From: Phycomyces nitens | Taxonomy: Eukaryota > Mucoromycota > Mucoromycetes > Mucorales > Phycomycetaceae | Direction of reading: 5' to 3' | Length of the DNA: 64,000 nucleotides | Assembly: GCA_022702545.1 (NCBI GenBank) | Contig: JAHRBC010000005.1 | Span: forward strand, 868,001-932,000 | Shown here: positions 33,928 through 46,196 of the stretch, in pieces | How positions within the stretch are numbered: position 1 is the stretch's first letter | Layout of the letters: each line of letters begins with the position of its first letter | Translations under genes and position numbers: made by a program | Notes under the pieces: generated by a model | The model's database searches: none | Seen by the model: the letters and a program-made list of their open reading frames with translations, nothing else | Told to the model about the DNA's origin: nothing

Positions 33928-36623
33928 ATGACTCTAGATATAACCACCTTGACCCTGCGTCCATCCGTGGGAAAGGCAGGAAGACCCATCAAAGTCAGGG
34001 CAAACTTCTTTGAGGTCACTTCTCTCCCAAGACAAAACATCCATCATTATGATGTGAGAATCGACCCAATCAACAAGAATGACAAGTTTAATCGCAAAGT
34101 TTGGGAGGCCCTGGAAGTCATGGAAGCCGGCAATACCTTTAAGGGAATCAAGATCATTTATGATGGACGCGCGAATGCCTTTTCGCCAAGATCATTGGAT
34201 CTGGGTCCTACTCATCTCAAGATATTTCAAGTCAATTTGGGAGATTCCAGAAATCCAGAGAAATCGACATTTAAGATCTCAATTAAACATGTAAATGAAA
34301 TCAACCTTGAAGAACTGGCACGTTTCCTTCGTGGAGAGGGCGCTTCCACCAACAATGTATTGACATGTAAGTTGGCTCATCTATCGTTGCTTGTTTACCA
34401 GATATTGCTTGATCCTCCTATTAGCGGTCATGGTCTTGGATGTCCTTATTCGCCACATGCCTGCCTCACTTGTGGACTACACTGCCTATGGCCGATCGTT
34501 CTTTATTCCCCAGGACAAACGCCCATTGTCCAATGGTGTCGAGACATGGCAAGGCTACTATCAATCTGCCAGACCTACACCTGGCAAGATGATGCTGAAT
34601 GTCGACGTAAGCGCAAGTGTGTTTTATCAGCCTGGGCCTCTACCCGAGTTGGTGGTCAAGATCCTTGGAAGACGTTCTCTGGACGACCTACGTGGTGGCC
34701 TTAGAGACCGTGACATCAAGATTATCGAGAGAGCCATCAAGGGTCTTCGTCTCAAGGTGATCCACCGTGGTGAGCAGAGACGTGACTATGGCATCCAACG
34801 CTTGACTGCTGGACCTGCCGACAAGACAACATTTGTTACCGAAGATGGCCAGGAATACACCGTGGCAAGCTTCTTTCAAAAGCAATACAACAAGCGCTTG
34901 GCTTTCCCCTTTTTGCCATGCGTTGTCGTACGTAAAGACGTGTTTTTGCCCATGGAAGTGTGCGATATCTTGCCTGGACAGCGATACCGCCAAAAGCTTA
35001 ATGAAGTGCAGACAGCAGAAATGATAAAATTCACATGTACTAAACCACACATTCGTGCCAACAAAATCAAGCAAGGAATCCAGCTCTTGCAATACCAGGC
35101 CAACCCTTACCTCCAGGCGTTCTCTGTCGCAGTGAAGCCCGAGATGGCTATCATCAAGGCTCGTGTATTGCCTTCCCCTACTATTGAATACCATCCTGGC
35201 TCTCAGGATGCCATATTTGCTCCACAGGGTGGCGTGTGGTCACTGAGAGGCAAAAAGGCCTGCATGGCAGCCAGTCTCTCTTCATGGTCCATTGTGAACT
35301 TTACACAGCAGATGCCTGTCCCTGCCATCCAACGCTTTGTTCGTGAACTGTGCCAAACCTTTTCTGACATTGGAATGGTAAATAGGCCAAACAAGCCATT
35401 CTGTTTAAGCAATAACCCTCCCTCTATTTTTGTGTTAGAACGTCATCAACCGTGCTCCTGATATCATCTCTGCGGATCCCCAAGGCAATATTGAGCGCAC
35501 ACTCAAGGAAGCGTGGTTAAGAGCAGGCAATCAGGCAAAGGCCCAGCCGCAGTTGATTTTGTGTGTCATGCCACACCGCGGCACTCCACTGTATGCCGAA
35601 GTTAAGCGTGTTTCTGATACAGTCATTGGAGTACCCACCCAATGCCTTCAGAGCAAACACGTCTCTGAAGCAAAGAAACAACTGTGTGCCAATGTGGCCT
35701 TGAAGGTCAATATGAAGCTTGGAGGGCAGAATGTGAAGCTTGCCTCCAACCAGATTCCCTTTATTTCCTCGAGACCAACCATTGTGTTTGGTGCAGATGT
35801 GTCGCACTCCAAGCCCGGAGACTTTTCCAGCCCTTCGATTGCCGCCCTGGTGGCCAGCATGGATGTGAATGCTGTCCGTTATGCCAGTTCTGCCCGTATC
35901 CAGGCCAACAGAACCGAGGTGATTGCCGACCTTGGAAACATGGTCAAGGATCTCCTCAAGGTGTTTTATCAGACATGCGGCCAAAAGCCAGAACGCATCC
36001 TGTTTTACCGTGATGGCATATCCGAGGGCCAGTTTGAGGAATCGATGAACAATGAAGTCAAGGCCATCAAAGCAGCCTGTCTTGCACTTGATCCCACCTA
36101 CAACCCTACCCTGACATTCATCATTGTCCAGAAGCGTCACCATGCTCGGTTTTTCCCTATTGAGCAACGTGATACCGAAAAGTCTGGCAATTGTCTTGCA
36201 GGAACTGTGGTTGATACCGACATTGTTCACCCATTCGAGTTTGATTTCTACCTTCAGTCCCACTCTGGCATACAAGGAACATCTCGGCCAACTCATTACC
36301 ATGTCCTCAAGGACGAAAACAACTTTACGGCCGACTCTCTTGCTGAACTGTCGTACCGTATGTGCTACACCTATGGCCGCTGCACTCGTGCAATCTCAAT
36401 GGTCACTGCGGCCTATTACGCTCACCTCTTGGCTGCGCGGGTTCGCTTCCATCGTCGCAATGAGAACTGGTCTGACGGTGCGACTACGGAAAGCATGGAC
36501 TCGGAGGGACAAATGGCAAGCTTTTCAGCTGTCAAGCCTGATCTACAGAAAGGTAAGCAAATTAATTAACAAGTGTCTTGAGCTCATGTCTCTTGTTCTC
36601 TTTTAGTCATGTACTATATGTAG
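33928..36623 (+). CDS. AGO1: Argonaute, slicer-competent
   Basis: Argonaute loads small RNAs and silences or cuts matching transcripts. Exons 33928-34366, 34425-35377, 35439-36552 and 36607-36623 give 840 residues ending VMYYM, like other Argonautes. The order is N domain, linker (GRSFF), PAZ (about 235-350), MID and PIWI (about 500-830). The PIWI catalytic tetrad appears complete: D584 in GADVSHSKPGD, E624 in NRTEVIADL, D656 in FYRDGISEGQ and H750 in RPTHYHVL. The MID pocket region shows PQLILCVMPHR and SKHV. There is no glycine/arginine-rich N-terminal extension. The last exon contributes only six residues. The numeral 1 in the symbol is for convenience; paralogues are not visible in the window. 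Confidence 0.96.
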
Positions 36624-36976
36624 TCTATCAAAGCTCTTTAACTACCTGTGATTCTGGTTCTCTCTAATCATTATGATAAATAAATCTTGTTGCTCGTTAA
36701 GCAAAATCCTGTGCCTCTCACAGACCAAGTGTGGGAGAAGCAAGATGTGTGTTTGTGTGTTTGTGTGTATATTGGGGAAAGGGCCTTTCCCTCTTTTGGT
36801 GCTGCCATGTTTTCACATGCAAATCCTTTATATTTCCCTCCTTGTTGAAACAGCATCTCATCTCGCATCACTTCCCTTCCACTCCCCTCCCCCCCTTTTT
36901 TGTTTCCTGTTTATCACTCGACGATCTAATCATCATCAATCAAATCCTGTCCTTCACGCGGCATTTCCACATTCAC
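36624..36976. other. Intergenic, Argonaute-J-protein
   Basis: The 353-bp gap has a GT-rich run at 36746-36768 and a C-rich/T-rich tract at 36882-36906. It must hold the promoter of the J-protein. No gene is seen. Confidence 0.5.
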
Positions 36977-38085
36977 ATGCCGTTCATCAACCCATTACCA
37001 GTTCCTCCTTTCCAGGTCAAAGATCCAGCAGTCCATGGCGATGAAGAAAGATATCGCTGTGTTGAGCAGATCCTCAGCGCACCCGACTGTTACCGAGTGC
37101 TTGGGGTCACCAGAGAAGCGACTTCGGATGATATCAGACGAGCTTATATCAAAGTAAAGATCTTTGTTACCAAGAGCCATTAATTTACTTGTTTATTTTA
37201 GCGAAGTCGAATTTGCCACCCTGATAAGTTTGTGCCTGCCTACCCTCGAGCCACAGAGAGCTTCCAATGTATGTAGTGTAGACGAGATAGATAAACAGGA
37301 ATTAAAATCCACATCTAGTACTCTCAAGGGCTTATGAGACCCTCAGTAATCCGTCTGCAAAATTAATGTATGACCTCTCTAAACAAAAGGGACCGTCTAC
37401 ATTTGTATCAACCGAAGATGAGCATGCAAACGATACTCTCCAACGTGTACTTCATCAAGTAAAATAATTGATATTAAAGTGATTAATACTGATACTTTTT
37501 TCATAGCTGTTTATCGAAATGATGGACGGTGAGTTCCAGACCCTCCGTGCTTTTATCCGTAAGTAACCTAGCAACAAATACAGGCCGTATAATTGACACA
37601 CACCTATATATACATATTATCATAGATGCCTTGAATGAGACCAACCCGGGCATGCATATAAGTGAAGACGCCATTCTACAGATCGAATTGGCGTTTTGCA
37701 AGATGCGCGAGTTACTCTTGTGCAAGTCTTTCATAACCAACCAAGCTACACTCACTAATGTCCTTTTTTTATAGCCACTCACCAATACTACAAAGTTGTC
37801 CAGTTTGAGCTGATGCGTCTGTATGAACTTCAGCACGAACTTCGTAGCCTATCTTACTTTAGTGTCTGGCGCCGCATGCAACTGTCCATCACTATCTGTA
37901 AGGTGCTTCTTCAGTTACCAATCATGATCAATGTGGAATCCAGAGAGAAGAAGCAGAGCCAACGCCAGTTAGGCCAGGCTGATGCAGAAGCCATTCATGG
38001 CATTCTTGGCCTTCGTCTCGAAAGCGCCCTTCGTCTGGCCGTAACTCTTCTCGAGACAGGCGAACGATATGTTACCGCATGGTAA
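36977..38085 (+). CDS. J-domain (DnaJ/Hsp40) co-chaperone
   Basis: J-proteins stimulate Hsp70 ATPases. Exons 36977-37153, 37202-37268, 37319-37458, 37507-37558, 37626-37721 and 37775-38085 give 280 residues. The J domain occupies about residues 35-105: CYRVLGVTREATSDDIRRAY, then the catalytic HPD in RSRICHPDKF and LLSRAYETLSNPSAKLMYDL. The rest is helical and charged without a transmembrane helix, zinc fingers or G/F region, so it is a type III J-protein; I do not recognise the C-terminal domain. Intron 5 must start with GC (T/GCAAGT) to keep phase between RELLL and STHQYY. The start was chosen as the first in-frame ATG after a pyrimidine-rich leader. Confidence 0.85.
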
Positions 38086-38125
38086 TCTCTCTCTCTCTCA
38101 AACAAAAAAGCCTCAACATTCTCTC

Positions 38126-38156
<31 letters not shown>

Positions 38157-38575
38157 TTTTTTTAAATATTTGTACAAGCCTAAAATATATCGCCACATAT
38201 ATATATACACACACACAATATATATATATGTATATATGTATATATATATGTATATATGTATATCACATTCACCCACCCATTTACACATCATCACAATGTG
38301 TATCTTTCTTGTCTAGACTTCTTATATTCTCTATTTTTCTGTGTGTAAACAAATACACAACAAATACAACTATCAACCTCAAATCATTTTTTACACCTGA
38401 GTGGCTTTTGGTACACCCTAAGCCGCCTTTCCTGTACCTGGGGGCAGTAAGACTCAGCCGACACCACAGCGCACCATTTTTGGCAAATGTAAAAATAGGT
38501 GCTCTTCTCTTCCTTTTTCTTTTTTTTTTTTACTTCTCTCTTCCTTGTATCCTTTACCCTTTTTAATCTGCTCAG
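38086..38575. other. Intergenic with microsatellites, syntaxin leader
   Basis: The stretch contains a CT-rich tract at 38120-38160 and TA/TATG repeats at 38195-38263. The last 60 bases before the syntaxin ATG are strongly pyrimidine-rich and end CTGCTCAG directly at the start codon, resembling a 3' splice site. Confidence 0.55.
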
Positions 38576-39523
38576 ATGAACGTCGACCGTCTTGCTGAAC
38601 TCTCGCGCCCTGGCCAGAATGCCAGTAACACTTCCCAGAACAGGAGCCAGTACGAGATGCGCCCTCTGTTGAGTTCAGCATCAAATGGTGCCATGGATGA
38701 CAATATGGCTGAGATTACCCACATTGAAGAGAGCATCCAGACCATCAGGGTCAATGTCCAGCGCATCCAAACTCACCAAACTGCCATGCTCGGAACTGCC
38801 GATGCATCCGAAATTCAGCGTAACCGGTTGGCGATTGATGAGCTGACTGCCGAGACTCAAAGTGTCATGGCACACGTCAAGCAGAAATTGAAGGAGATGC
38901 AGCCCACTTCCCGCCACAAGGATCTTGAGATTCGCAAGGTACATTTTTCAAGACTCACCCGCCAGTTTATGGATGCCATTGAGGCCCATCGATCAGCGGC
39001 CGTTGCGTTCCAAAAGGATGAAACACGTCAGCTCGAGCGTCAGATAAAGATTGCCAACCCTAATGCCACACCCGAGAGTATCGACAAAGCCATTGCCCAG
39101 GCAGAAGAAGGCCGACCGGCTATCTTTGCTCAACAGCTTATGCAGTCCATGAACAACGAACAGAGACGATACAACGCCCAAGATACCCTGGATGCTGTCC
39201 AGGAACGCCATGCAGACATTGGACGTCTTGTCAAGAGTGTCCAGGAACTGTCGAATCTGTTTTCAGAGATGCAGTATATGCTAGAGAACCAGGCCCAGGT
39301 ACTGGACCATGTCGAAGAGATGTCTGAGCAGGTAGTCCAGGATATCGAAAAGGGCACCCGCCATGTGGATGCTGCAATCAGCTCGGCCAAGGCTACACGT
39401 AGAAAGAAGTGGATCTGTTTTGCAATCTTTATGATCATTGTCATCATCCTCGTCGTCGTGTTGTGTGTAAAGTTGATTCCAAGCAACAACAACAACAATA
39501 ACGATTCTACTCCTACTCAATAA
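38576..39523 (+). CDS. SSO1: Plasma-membrane t-SNARE, syntaxin 1/Sso type
   Basis: Syntaxin/Sso proteins drive fusion of secretory vesicles with the plasma membrane. This intronless frame gives 315 residues. After a short variable N terminus, an Habc bundle starts near residue 45 (HIEESIQTIRVNVQRIQTHQ), followed by VHFSRLTRQFMDAIEAHRSA, a linker and the Qa-SNARE helix (about 210-272), with the central glutamine in EMQYMLENQAQVLDHVEEM. One C-terminal transmembrane helix follows (WICFAIFMIIVIILVVVLCV). The tail after the helix is a run of asparagines and DSTPTQ, longer than in most syntaxins. Its CDS lacks introns, unlike the neighbouring genes. Confidence 0.92.
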   Translation: MNVDRLAELSRPGQNASNTSQNRSQYEMRPLLSSASNGAMDDNMAEITHIEESIQTIRVNVQRIQTHQTAMLGTADASEIQRNRLAIDELTAETQSVMAHVKQKLKEMQPTSRHKDLEIRKVHFSRLTRQFMDAIEAHRSAAVAFQKDETRQLERQIKIANPNATPESIDKAIAQAEEGRPAIFAQQLMQSMNNEQRRYNAQDTLDAVQERHADIGRLVKSVQELSNLFSEMQYMLENQAQVLDHVEEMSEQVVQDIEKGTRHVDAAISSAKATRRKKWICFAIFMIIVIILVVVLCVKLIPSNNNNNNDSTPTQ

Positions 39524-40701
39524 GTTAATTTCCCTCTACATTTCCCTCTTATCCCCCTCTTCTAAATTCAATAATAAACCCAAGAAATACTCTTCGATAT
39601 CTATAAAACGTACATATTCGGTACAATGAAATGCGTATATGTGGGATAGACTTGCAGTGGTAGGACAAATAAAAAGCCTTTTTGTTTTTGTTTTTTTGAT
39701 CATTCAATCAGAGAAAGAAGGAAAAAAGCCAAGACAAAGGCGTTGATGATCAGTATACTACCAAGGACATTCCCCCCTTGAATGCAGTGTGATGTCTGAA
39801 TGATTAGAGACCACCTGTCTTGAATGTAAACTACAATCTTATTTGAGGATAGAGGGTTTTCTGCTGTGATTCAGGCACCACTGGCCAACCTATGTAATTT
39901 ATCCTTGTGATTTCCAGTGTGGCATTAAATGTCATGTAGCCCATTATCTTGGTGTTTATATATATATATATATATCTGTGAAGCAATAATCTATAGATAT
40001 AAATGTGTGAAATATTGTGCTTGGCAAGCCAAGACTATTATTTATAGTAGATGCAATCCGGAGCAATATATTATTATAGCCACGGCATGATTTGATTGAT
40101 TAAGCTACAGATCAAAGAGCTGTATAAATATTTAATATGTGTTTGATGAGTGACATCATTCAATATTGCTAGAATGCCTTTTTGACCTCACAGTGGAACA
40201 AAGAGCGGCAGCGAAAATAAAAATAAAAAAGACAAAAACCAATTATGTCTTGTATGACAGATGAAATATAATATCGATAAACAAGATAAATAAATATAAA
40301 ATATTGCTTATTATTTTATTTATTAGGACCATGGATAAAATGGCAGCAGAGCATATTGAAGGAGTAAAGAAACAGGCATTCAGTCTATCGCCAGTCTCGG
40401 ACTCGGTTCAAAGAGAAAGAGAGAGAAAAAAGGTGGTGGGTATACAAGAAGAGAAAAAGGGAAAAAGGAAAAAAGAAGGATGGGTAAAAATGGAGGGGAA
40501 TGCATTAAGTGTCTATATAGAAACATTGAGGTTACTGTAAGGAAATCCAAGAAATAAAGAGGTTATGTAAGAGGTTAAATTACGTGGATATTGACCAGTA
40601 GCTTAAAAAAGAAGAGGAAATGCGAGTGAAAAAGTGCGTAGGGAATGAAATAAAAAAAAATTAAAGAAAAAATATAAAAGCGACTTCTATAGTCGATTCA
40701 C
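39524..40701. other. Convergent intergenic region
   Basis: The stretch lies between the 3' ends of the syntaxin (plus) and bHLH (minus) genes. A TA tract sits at 39959-39975. The region 40380-40540 is purine-rich and gives a lysine/glutamate-rich open frame that I regard as chance. No gene is recognised. Confidence 0.45.
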
Positions 40702-40920
40702 TTAGAGGCTGTTGACCGAGTAGATGCTCTCCATGGCTTGCTTCTGGAGGACACCTTGCTGGAATCTATGGGATTTGTTAATATCCATATATACAAAAAT
40801 AAGAACTTGTTGTTGTTTTGCTTACGTTCGCAGCTGTTCGTTTTCATGAACCAATCTCTCGAGTTCTGCCAAGATTGTCATCTGGGTACTCTTGAGGTGT
40901 TGAATATGCTGAACAGCTAT

Positions 40921-40976
<56 letters not shown>

Positions 40977-41880
40977 GGGTGAGTATTGTATTGTATAATG
41001 GAAATTGCATGTTACTACTTACTGCGGTGCAAGAGGGCGACCTTGCTCATCTTCTTGTTCAAACAAGAAGGCAATTCGTTGCGGAGGTCTTCAAAACCAT
41101 CTTTTATCTGAGCACGACGCTTTTGCTCAGATTGAATATGAATCTGTCGTCGCATTTCTGCGGTTGAGACACCGTGTCTGTGAAAAAGTATTAGAATGTG
41201 CAGATTATTTAATTTCAAGACTTACAATGTCATTTCGTCGCCACTGTCATCTTCAGAAGTCATTTGGATGTGCTGCTTGGGAGGAGGCGCGTCGAGTTCA
41301 TCGCACTTATCTTCGTCATCCAAGAAACGGTCTTGCTGGCGGCGCTTCTTTCGGAGCGAGCCTCCGGTCGACTGCTCGTACGACTCCTTGGAATACTGAA
41401 GAAACTCGGGGAAGAAGGACTCGGGAAGGGAAGAGGCCTTGGCAATAGTTTCATTGAGATAAGCCGAAGAGGACGAGGCCATGGTAGAAGAGGACGATGA
41501 CTGGACCATCATGGGGGCTTCCTGGGCATATGAGGCAAAATCAGATGAGCTCACTGAGGAAGAAAGGGCTGGAGGAGGGGTCATTGAAAGGGACATGCCG
41601 GACATGAACGAGTCGGGACTGCCGGGCTGGATAGCAAATGGAGTCATTTGGTGGTCGTAAAAGGCATTGACCGACGATGGACAGGGTGAGGATGCTCCAG
41701 TGATGGGCGAGACATAGAAAGAAGAGCCTGGGAGAATGTTAGTTGACTGCAAAGACAAATAATTAAATAATAAAACTTACCAGGATAAACCAGACTGGGC
41801 TGATCTGCGAGGTCTAACTTGGTGTTGTAGGGAACGGTGTATTCGTTCATGTATTCGGGAGAGAGGAGGAGCTTGTTCAT
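40702..41880 (-). CDS. bHLH-leucine-zipper transcription factor
   Basis: Exons 41880-41781, 41727-41226, 41177-41023, 40916-40826 and 40765-40702 give 303 residues. The basic region and first helix read RRQIHIQSEQKRRAQIKDGF and EDLRNELPS (about 209-237), then a loop, then helix 2 MSKVALLHRTVQHIQHLKS, and a leucine-zipper continuation ILAELERLVHENEQLR. The H/E/R contact positions for E-box DNA (HxxxEQKRR) are present. The N-terminal 150 residues are serine-rich and probably disordered. Intron 4 contains a long GA/CT microsatellite next to its 3' splice site. The layout recalls the Max/Mlx group, but the exact orthologue is undecided. Confidence 0.88.
40923..40973. repeat. (GA)n microsatellite in bHLH intron
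   Basis: About twenty-five GA dinucleotides (CT on the gene's strand) sit immediately before the 3' splice site of intron 4 and form its polypyrimidine tract. Confidence 0.95.
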
Positions 41881-44800
41881 GGCGAAGTAGAGAGATGATG
41901 AGGGAAGGTAAGGAAGGTTCTAAAAGGGGGGGAAATGCAAAGGAAAGAGGTAAAGTAAAGCAAAAGAAATTGAAACTTGGATTATTTTAAACATTGAATT
42001 TTTTTTTGAATTTTTTAAGTTTGAATTGGGTACACTTGGAGTGCTACAATGCGTCCTACTTCTTTGGTCGCACTTGCGAATAAGAAAGTGCCTCGCTTTG
42101 AAAGATGTCCTGGCGGGTTTTGTCTGAACCAATCGATAGTATGCACCCAGCTTTTTTTTTCTTCTCATGCACCGACTTTGTGCCACTTTAACTGATGAAG
42201 TCTGACAGACCAAACTTTGACCTACCGCAAGAGATCAACAACTCTCTCCGACCGGAACTGATTCCAGTAGGGCAAATTGTTAAACGGTCAAAAGAAAGAA
42301 AAATCACCAAAAATTAATGGCAATTAACGAAAAAATATCTGGCTGGTTTTCCACAGTTTTATTATTATTATTTATTATTTATTTATTTCAATAATCGGAC
42401 AAGACCACTGTATTATTTTCTTCCTCTGGCTCTGGCTCTGGCTCTGGCTCTTAAAGCCGCGAGAAACCAACGGCAAGTAAATGAGGCCATGCTTTATATA
42501 GTAAACGACCTCAACCACAGACTTCCCCTTTAATTTCATATTTTAATTTTTTTTCATTTTCTTCTAGTGATATTTACTGCACCGCCCTTGCGTTATCTCT
42601 TTATATTCCATGACGAGTCATGCAGTTCCAATGCAACCCTACAATGTTACACTCTTGGAAACCTTTGCCAGATATATTTTCAGACAAGAAGTCCAAGTAT
42701 TGTAGCCATAAAGATATGTCTAGCCAGCTTAATATCTCAGGACGCTTGGACCTCTGCTGTTTTATTTTTACTTTGCGAATGGGCCCTCTTCCTAATCTCA
42801 GGAGACTCCATCTTTAGATATATACATTTTGGCTTTAGAATACCATTATTCATAATAATAATAATAATATACAACCAACTCTCGATTACCCTTACAGAGC
42901 CCTTTTGCAATCTATACTTACCAGAACGCGCCGTCTTAAAAATGATATTTTCTTTTTGTTTTACCATCCTGCCCTCTGTGGGATATTCCCCCAGTCAATT
43001 CCATCAAATGCACAATTAACATTGAGATCAAAGAGACCCCGTAGGAGCCCCAGATACGAAGAAATAAATGGCCCATAAATGTACAACATTAATCTATCGA
43101 TATTTTTATTATCATTTATATATAAAAAGAAAAGTGCGGAGACCGAGTGAAAGGAAGGGAAAGATGAGGGGTAGTAAGACTTTTTTTTAAAAAAAAATGT
43201 TCATATAGTATTTATATACTAGAAATCATAGTTTCACCACAGATAAAAGCTTGATAAACCCAAAAAAATAAGAAAAAACTGTCAGCCCATACTAGATATA
43301 ATATATATATATACCTATATATTATTAAAACACCTCTCTAGTACTAATTATATGGTAGACTGGCATTTCCTGCATGCATCTGATGTAGTCAGATTCCATG
43401 TAACATGGGTGTAACCTTGATGATCTAGGTCCAAGTCTAGTTTGCTGAACCAGCTGCTAATAGTGTAAAACTATGGCATAATCTTTTTCTTACAAATCAA
43501 GTCAAGTAGTCAATTGCCCATGATGATCAAGAGGCAATTTGAGATATATTTTGAACCATTTGATGGTTGTATTGATTTACTTTGCAATTCAACCTATTTT
43601 TCTTTTCTTTTTCTTTGGCGCCAGATATGAGGTGTGATACTAATGAAAAGGACTGGTGGCTGATGGTTTATCGACTCTTCATTGGCAGAGTACCTAATGT
43701 GGACCTTTGGTTTCTGTAACCTCTCAATGAAAACCTGAACACACACATACTCTCTCTCTCGAGGCTCATTGGGTCTGGTCATATTACTATTTATTTATAA
43801 AAAGCGCCCATTGGACTAAATATCCTTTGTACAATACACACCTCTATCTGGTTTCTATTGTTCAGCCCTTGTAAACAGATCACCGTGCAAACAACCTTTC
43901 GCTTTTTTAAAATCTCATCAAACGGCCAGCCAAGCCACAGGTCTTTTTTGAATGGAATTCAACAGATAATATATACCTGCAGATCAACAAGAAATACCTG
44001 TCCTACTCCTTATCTTGCAATGTCCATGTACGATAGCGTAGGATATATCGAGACCTCTGGTCAGATAAGATACAAGTTCAAAGAGCAATATAGGAACATT
44101 TGGCAACACAATCTCCAGATTGTACTCACGGGCAAGGAATATAATATCATTCTTTTATCTCTAGTCACATTCATTGCCTTTAACCCAAATGAAGTTTTCT
44201 TTTATATATATATATATACAAATGGCAATAATATTCTTGTCCTTATTTAGCACCATGGAAACAGAAATGCAGGCCATGGGCGTGCTTTTAAGCTCTGGCT
44301 AATAGGACATGGAGATACTATGGATCAATTGAGATTATATTTTTTTTTATTCTTGGGGATACAGTTGCCAATGTCAGCACAAAATATTGTCCCTACAAAG
44401 CTACTGGACATATGTAGAGTATATCTTATTGGGTTCCAAGGCACCCAACAGCTTCAATAAGGATGGTTAATAGAATGTGAGCATTCTATTTGTTAAGCTG
44501 GCGGACACTAAACTATTTATTATCTACTGCAATGACTTGAGTTTCTTTTTTATCCGGAATATGCCCTAAAAGGACATTTCCCTCCCTCTCTATTTTCACA
44601 GAGATGATGTGGATGACCATGTTCTGATGGGCTAGAACCAAGGAGAGAGAGAGAGAGTGGAATTTATTTATGTATTTATGTATGTATTTATTTATTTTGT
44701 ACAAATTTGCGAAGGTTGGGTGGAAAGCATGTTTTGAATGATAACTGTTATTATTGTTATTATTTATTATTAATTTATCAACTAATTAATTATTTACTAC

Positions 44801-45221
44801 AAATATCAGTGATGAATGCAAATGTACATATTCGTACATTTGCACAAATTTTACATTATTATTATGATTATTATTATGGCCTGGGGAATAAATTGTTTTG
44901 GAAATCAACAAAATTGTATTCTCAAAATGATTTTGTAGATCTGATAATATATATAAAAATACCAAAAGCGAAACGATGTATTTATAGATGTAATGAACAA
45001 TAGTATGATATAGAATATGAAGGCTATAATGGATAGAAAAAGGTACAAAAAAAAAATAGAGACATAGTGAAAATGAATATTATGAGGATCATATGTACAT
45101 GCAAGTGAACTATAAAGACAACAACAACAATAATGATAATAATGATAATAATAATAATAGTAATAAAGAAAGCATGCAAAAAATGTTTAAAAAATATAAA
45201 GAAATAGTAATGATTTGATGC
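41881..45221. other. Intergenic, AT-rich, 3.3 kb
   Basis: The stretch holds the promoter of the bHLH gene, a short GGCTCT hexamer repeat at 42424-42451, AT-rich low complexity around 42857-42870 and 43290-43320, GA repeats at 44642-44657 and trinucleotide repeats at 45115-45165. Two open frames (42567-43019 and 43858-44250) are long for this AT content but show no recognisable domain and no supporting exons. Confidence 0.45.
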
Positions 45222-46196
45222 TTAATCGGAAATGCTTCCACACCCATTTTCAACCTTGAGATGTCGACCCAAAGCATCTTGTCTTGCAAACGGCTTGTCA
45301 CACTCTGGGCACACATAGGGCTTTACCCCAGAGTGAAGCTTCTCGTGGCGATTTCGATCATGTTGACGTGCAAAACGCTTATCGCACTGTGAGCATGCAA
45401 ATGGGCGTTCGGCAGTGTGAGTGCGCATGTGAGAGACCAGATTGTAGGGGCGTGTGAAATATTTACTGCAAGTTGGGTGCTGGCAGTTATAGAGTGTCGT
45501 GTCGTTTTCCTTGGCTGTCTTTGTGCGTTTACGATCAATGGTCTTTTTGGTCTGCTTGGCCTTTTTGATTTTAAACTTGCGTGATGATTTTGATTCTTTG
45601 AGTGGTGCAGGGTTGAATGATGTCTTTGCAGGTTCAGGGGAAGGCGTCAAAAGTAATTGTTTGCTCATCAAAACATTGTCGCTAGAGCATGGTGATACAC
45701 TGCGGCTAGACCATGTTGGACAGCCACAATCCGGAACAGGCTGCTCGACCAGGACTGTCTGGTGGTGAGCAATAAAGTCGTCCACATGTAGGAACTTTTG
45801 GGTCGTAGAGACCGCTTCTTGAGACAGGTTCTGATCTTGTCTTGACCAGTGCTTATGTATGTTTTGGGTCGAGGGATCCAGGCAATTGGGCTGCTGATCG
45901 GTTTGTACCATCGACAACTGGCCGCAGTAGTTACTCATCACCTCTTCACACAATAAACCCTTGACATTTTCTGGACTTTGGATTAAAGGAGATTCTACTG
46001 GACTAGGGTAATTGGGAATCGAGATAATGTCCATTGCCACTTGATCCAAAAGGCTACAGTCCAGATTGTGGAGAGAAGTAAAATAGCCTGAAGACATATT
46101 GGGATCTGCTTGGATAGATGGAATGGTTGGACAGATGTTGGGTACGGTCCAGGTATATTCTTCTTGCATACAATAAGACATGGGCATAATAAACAA
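45222..46196 (-). CDS. CRZ1: C2H2 zinc-finger transcription factor, Crz1-like
   Basis: Crz1 proteins are calcineurin-activated regulators of calcium and stress genes. The gene is a single exon of 324 residues. Three fingers close the protein: [20 protein letters not shown] onward (about 236-260), [20 protein letters not shown] (about 266-288) and [20 protein letters not shown] with VENGC (about 294-319). The third finger is C2HC, with cysteine as the last ligand, as in Crz1. The sequences FTRPYNL and [11 protein letters not shown] are close to the Crz1 signature. The N-terminal 230 residues are S/P/Q-rich with a basic nuclear-localisation cluster ([20 protein letters not shown]). No certain calcineurin docking motif was seen, so the regulatory part of the name is inference. 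Confidence 0.85.
   Translation of the reverse strand: MFIMPMSYCMQEEYTWTVPNICPTIPSIQADPNMSSGYFTSLHNLDCSLLDQVAMDIISIPNYPSPVESPLIQSPENVKGLLCEEVMSNYCGQLSMVQTDQQPNCLDPSTQNIHKHWSRQDQNLSQEAVSTTQKFLHVDDFIAHHQTVLVEQPVPDCGCPTWSSRSVSPCSSDNVLMSKQLLLTPSPEPAKTSFNPAPLKESKSSRKFKIKKAKQTKKTIDRKRTKTAKENDTTLYNCQHPTCSKYFTRPYNLVSHMRTHTAERPFACSQCDKRFARQHDRNRHEKLHSGVKPYVCPECDKPFARQDALGRHLKVENGCGSISD

Noticed and set aside
40304..40540. Lys/Glu/Arg-rich open frame
   Set aside because: It arises from a purine-rich low-complexity stretch.
42567..43019. 450-base open frame on the plus strand
   Set aside because: Composition (Ile/Phe/Leu/Cys-rich, with an isoleucine run from ATA repeats) is that of AT-rich noncoding DNA; no domain or neighbouring exon.
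43858..44250. 130-codon open frame ending in a TA microsatellite
   Set aside because: The middle part looks mildly protein-like (KFKEQYRNIWQ) but the start is arbitrary, the end is low-complexity and no family was recognised.
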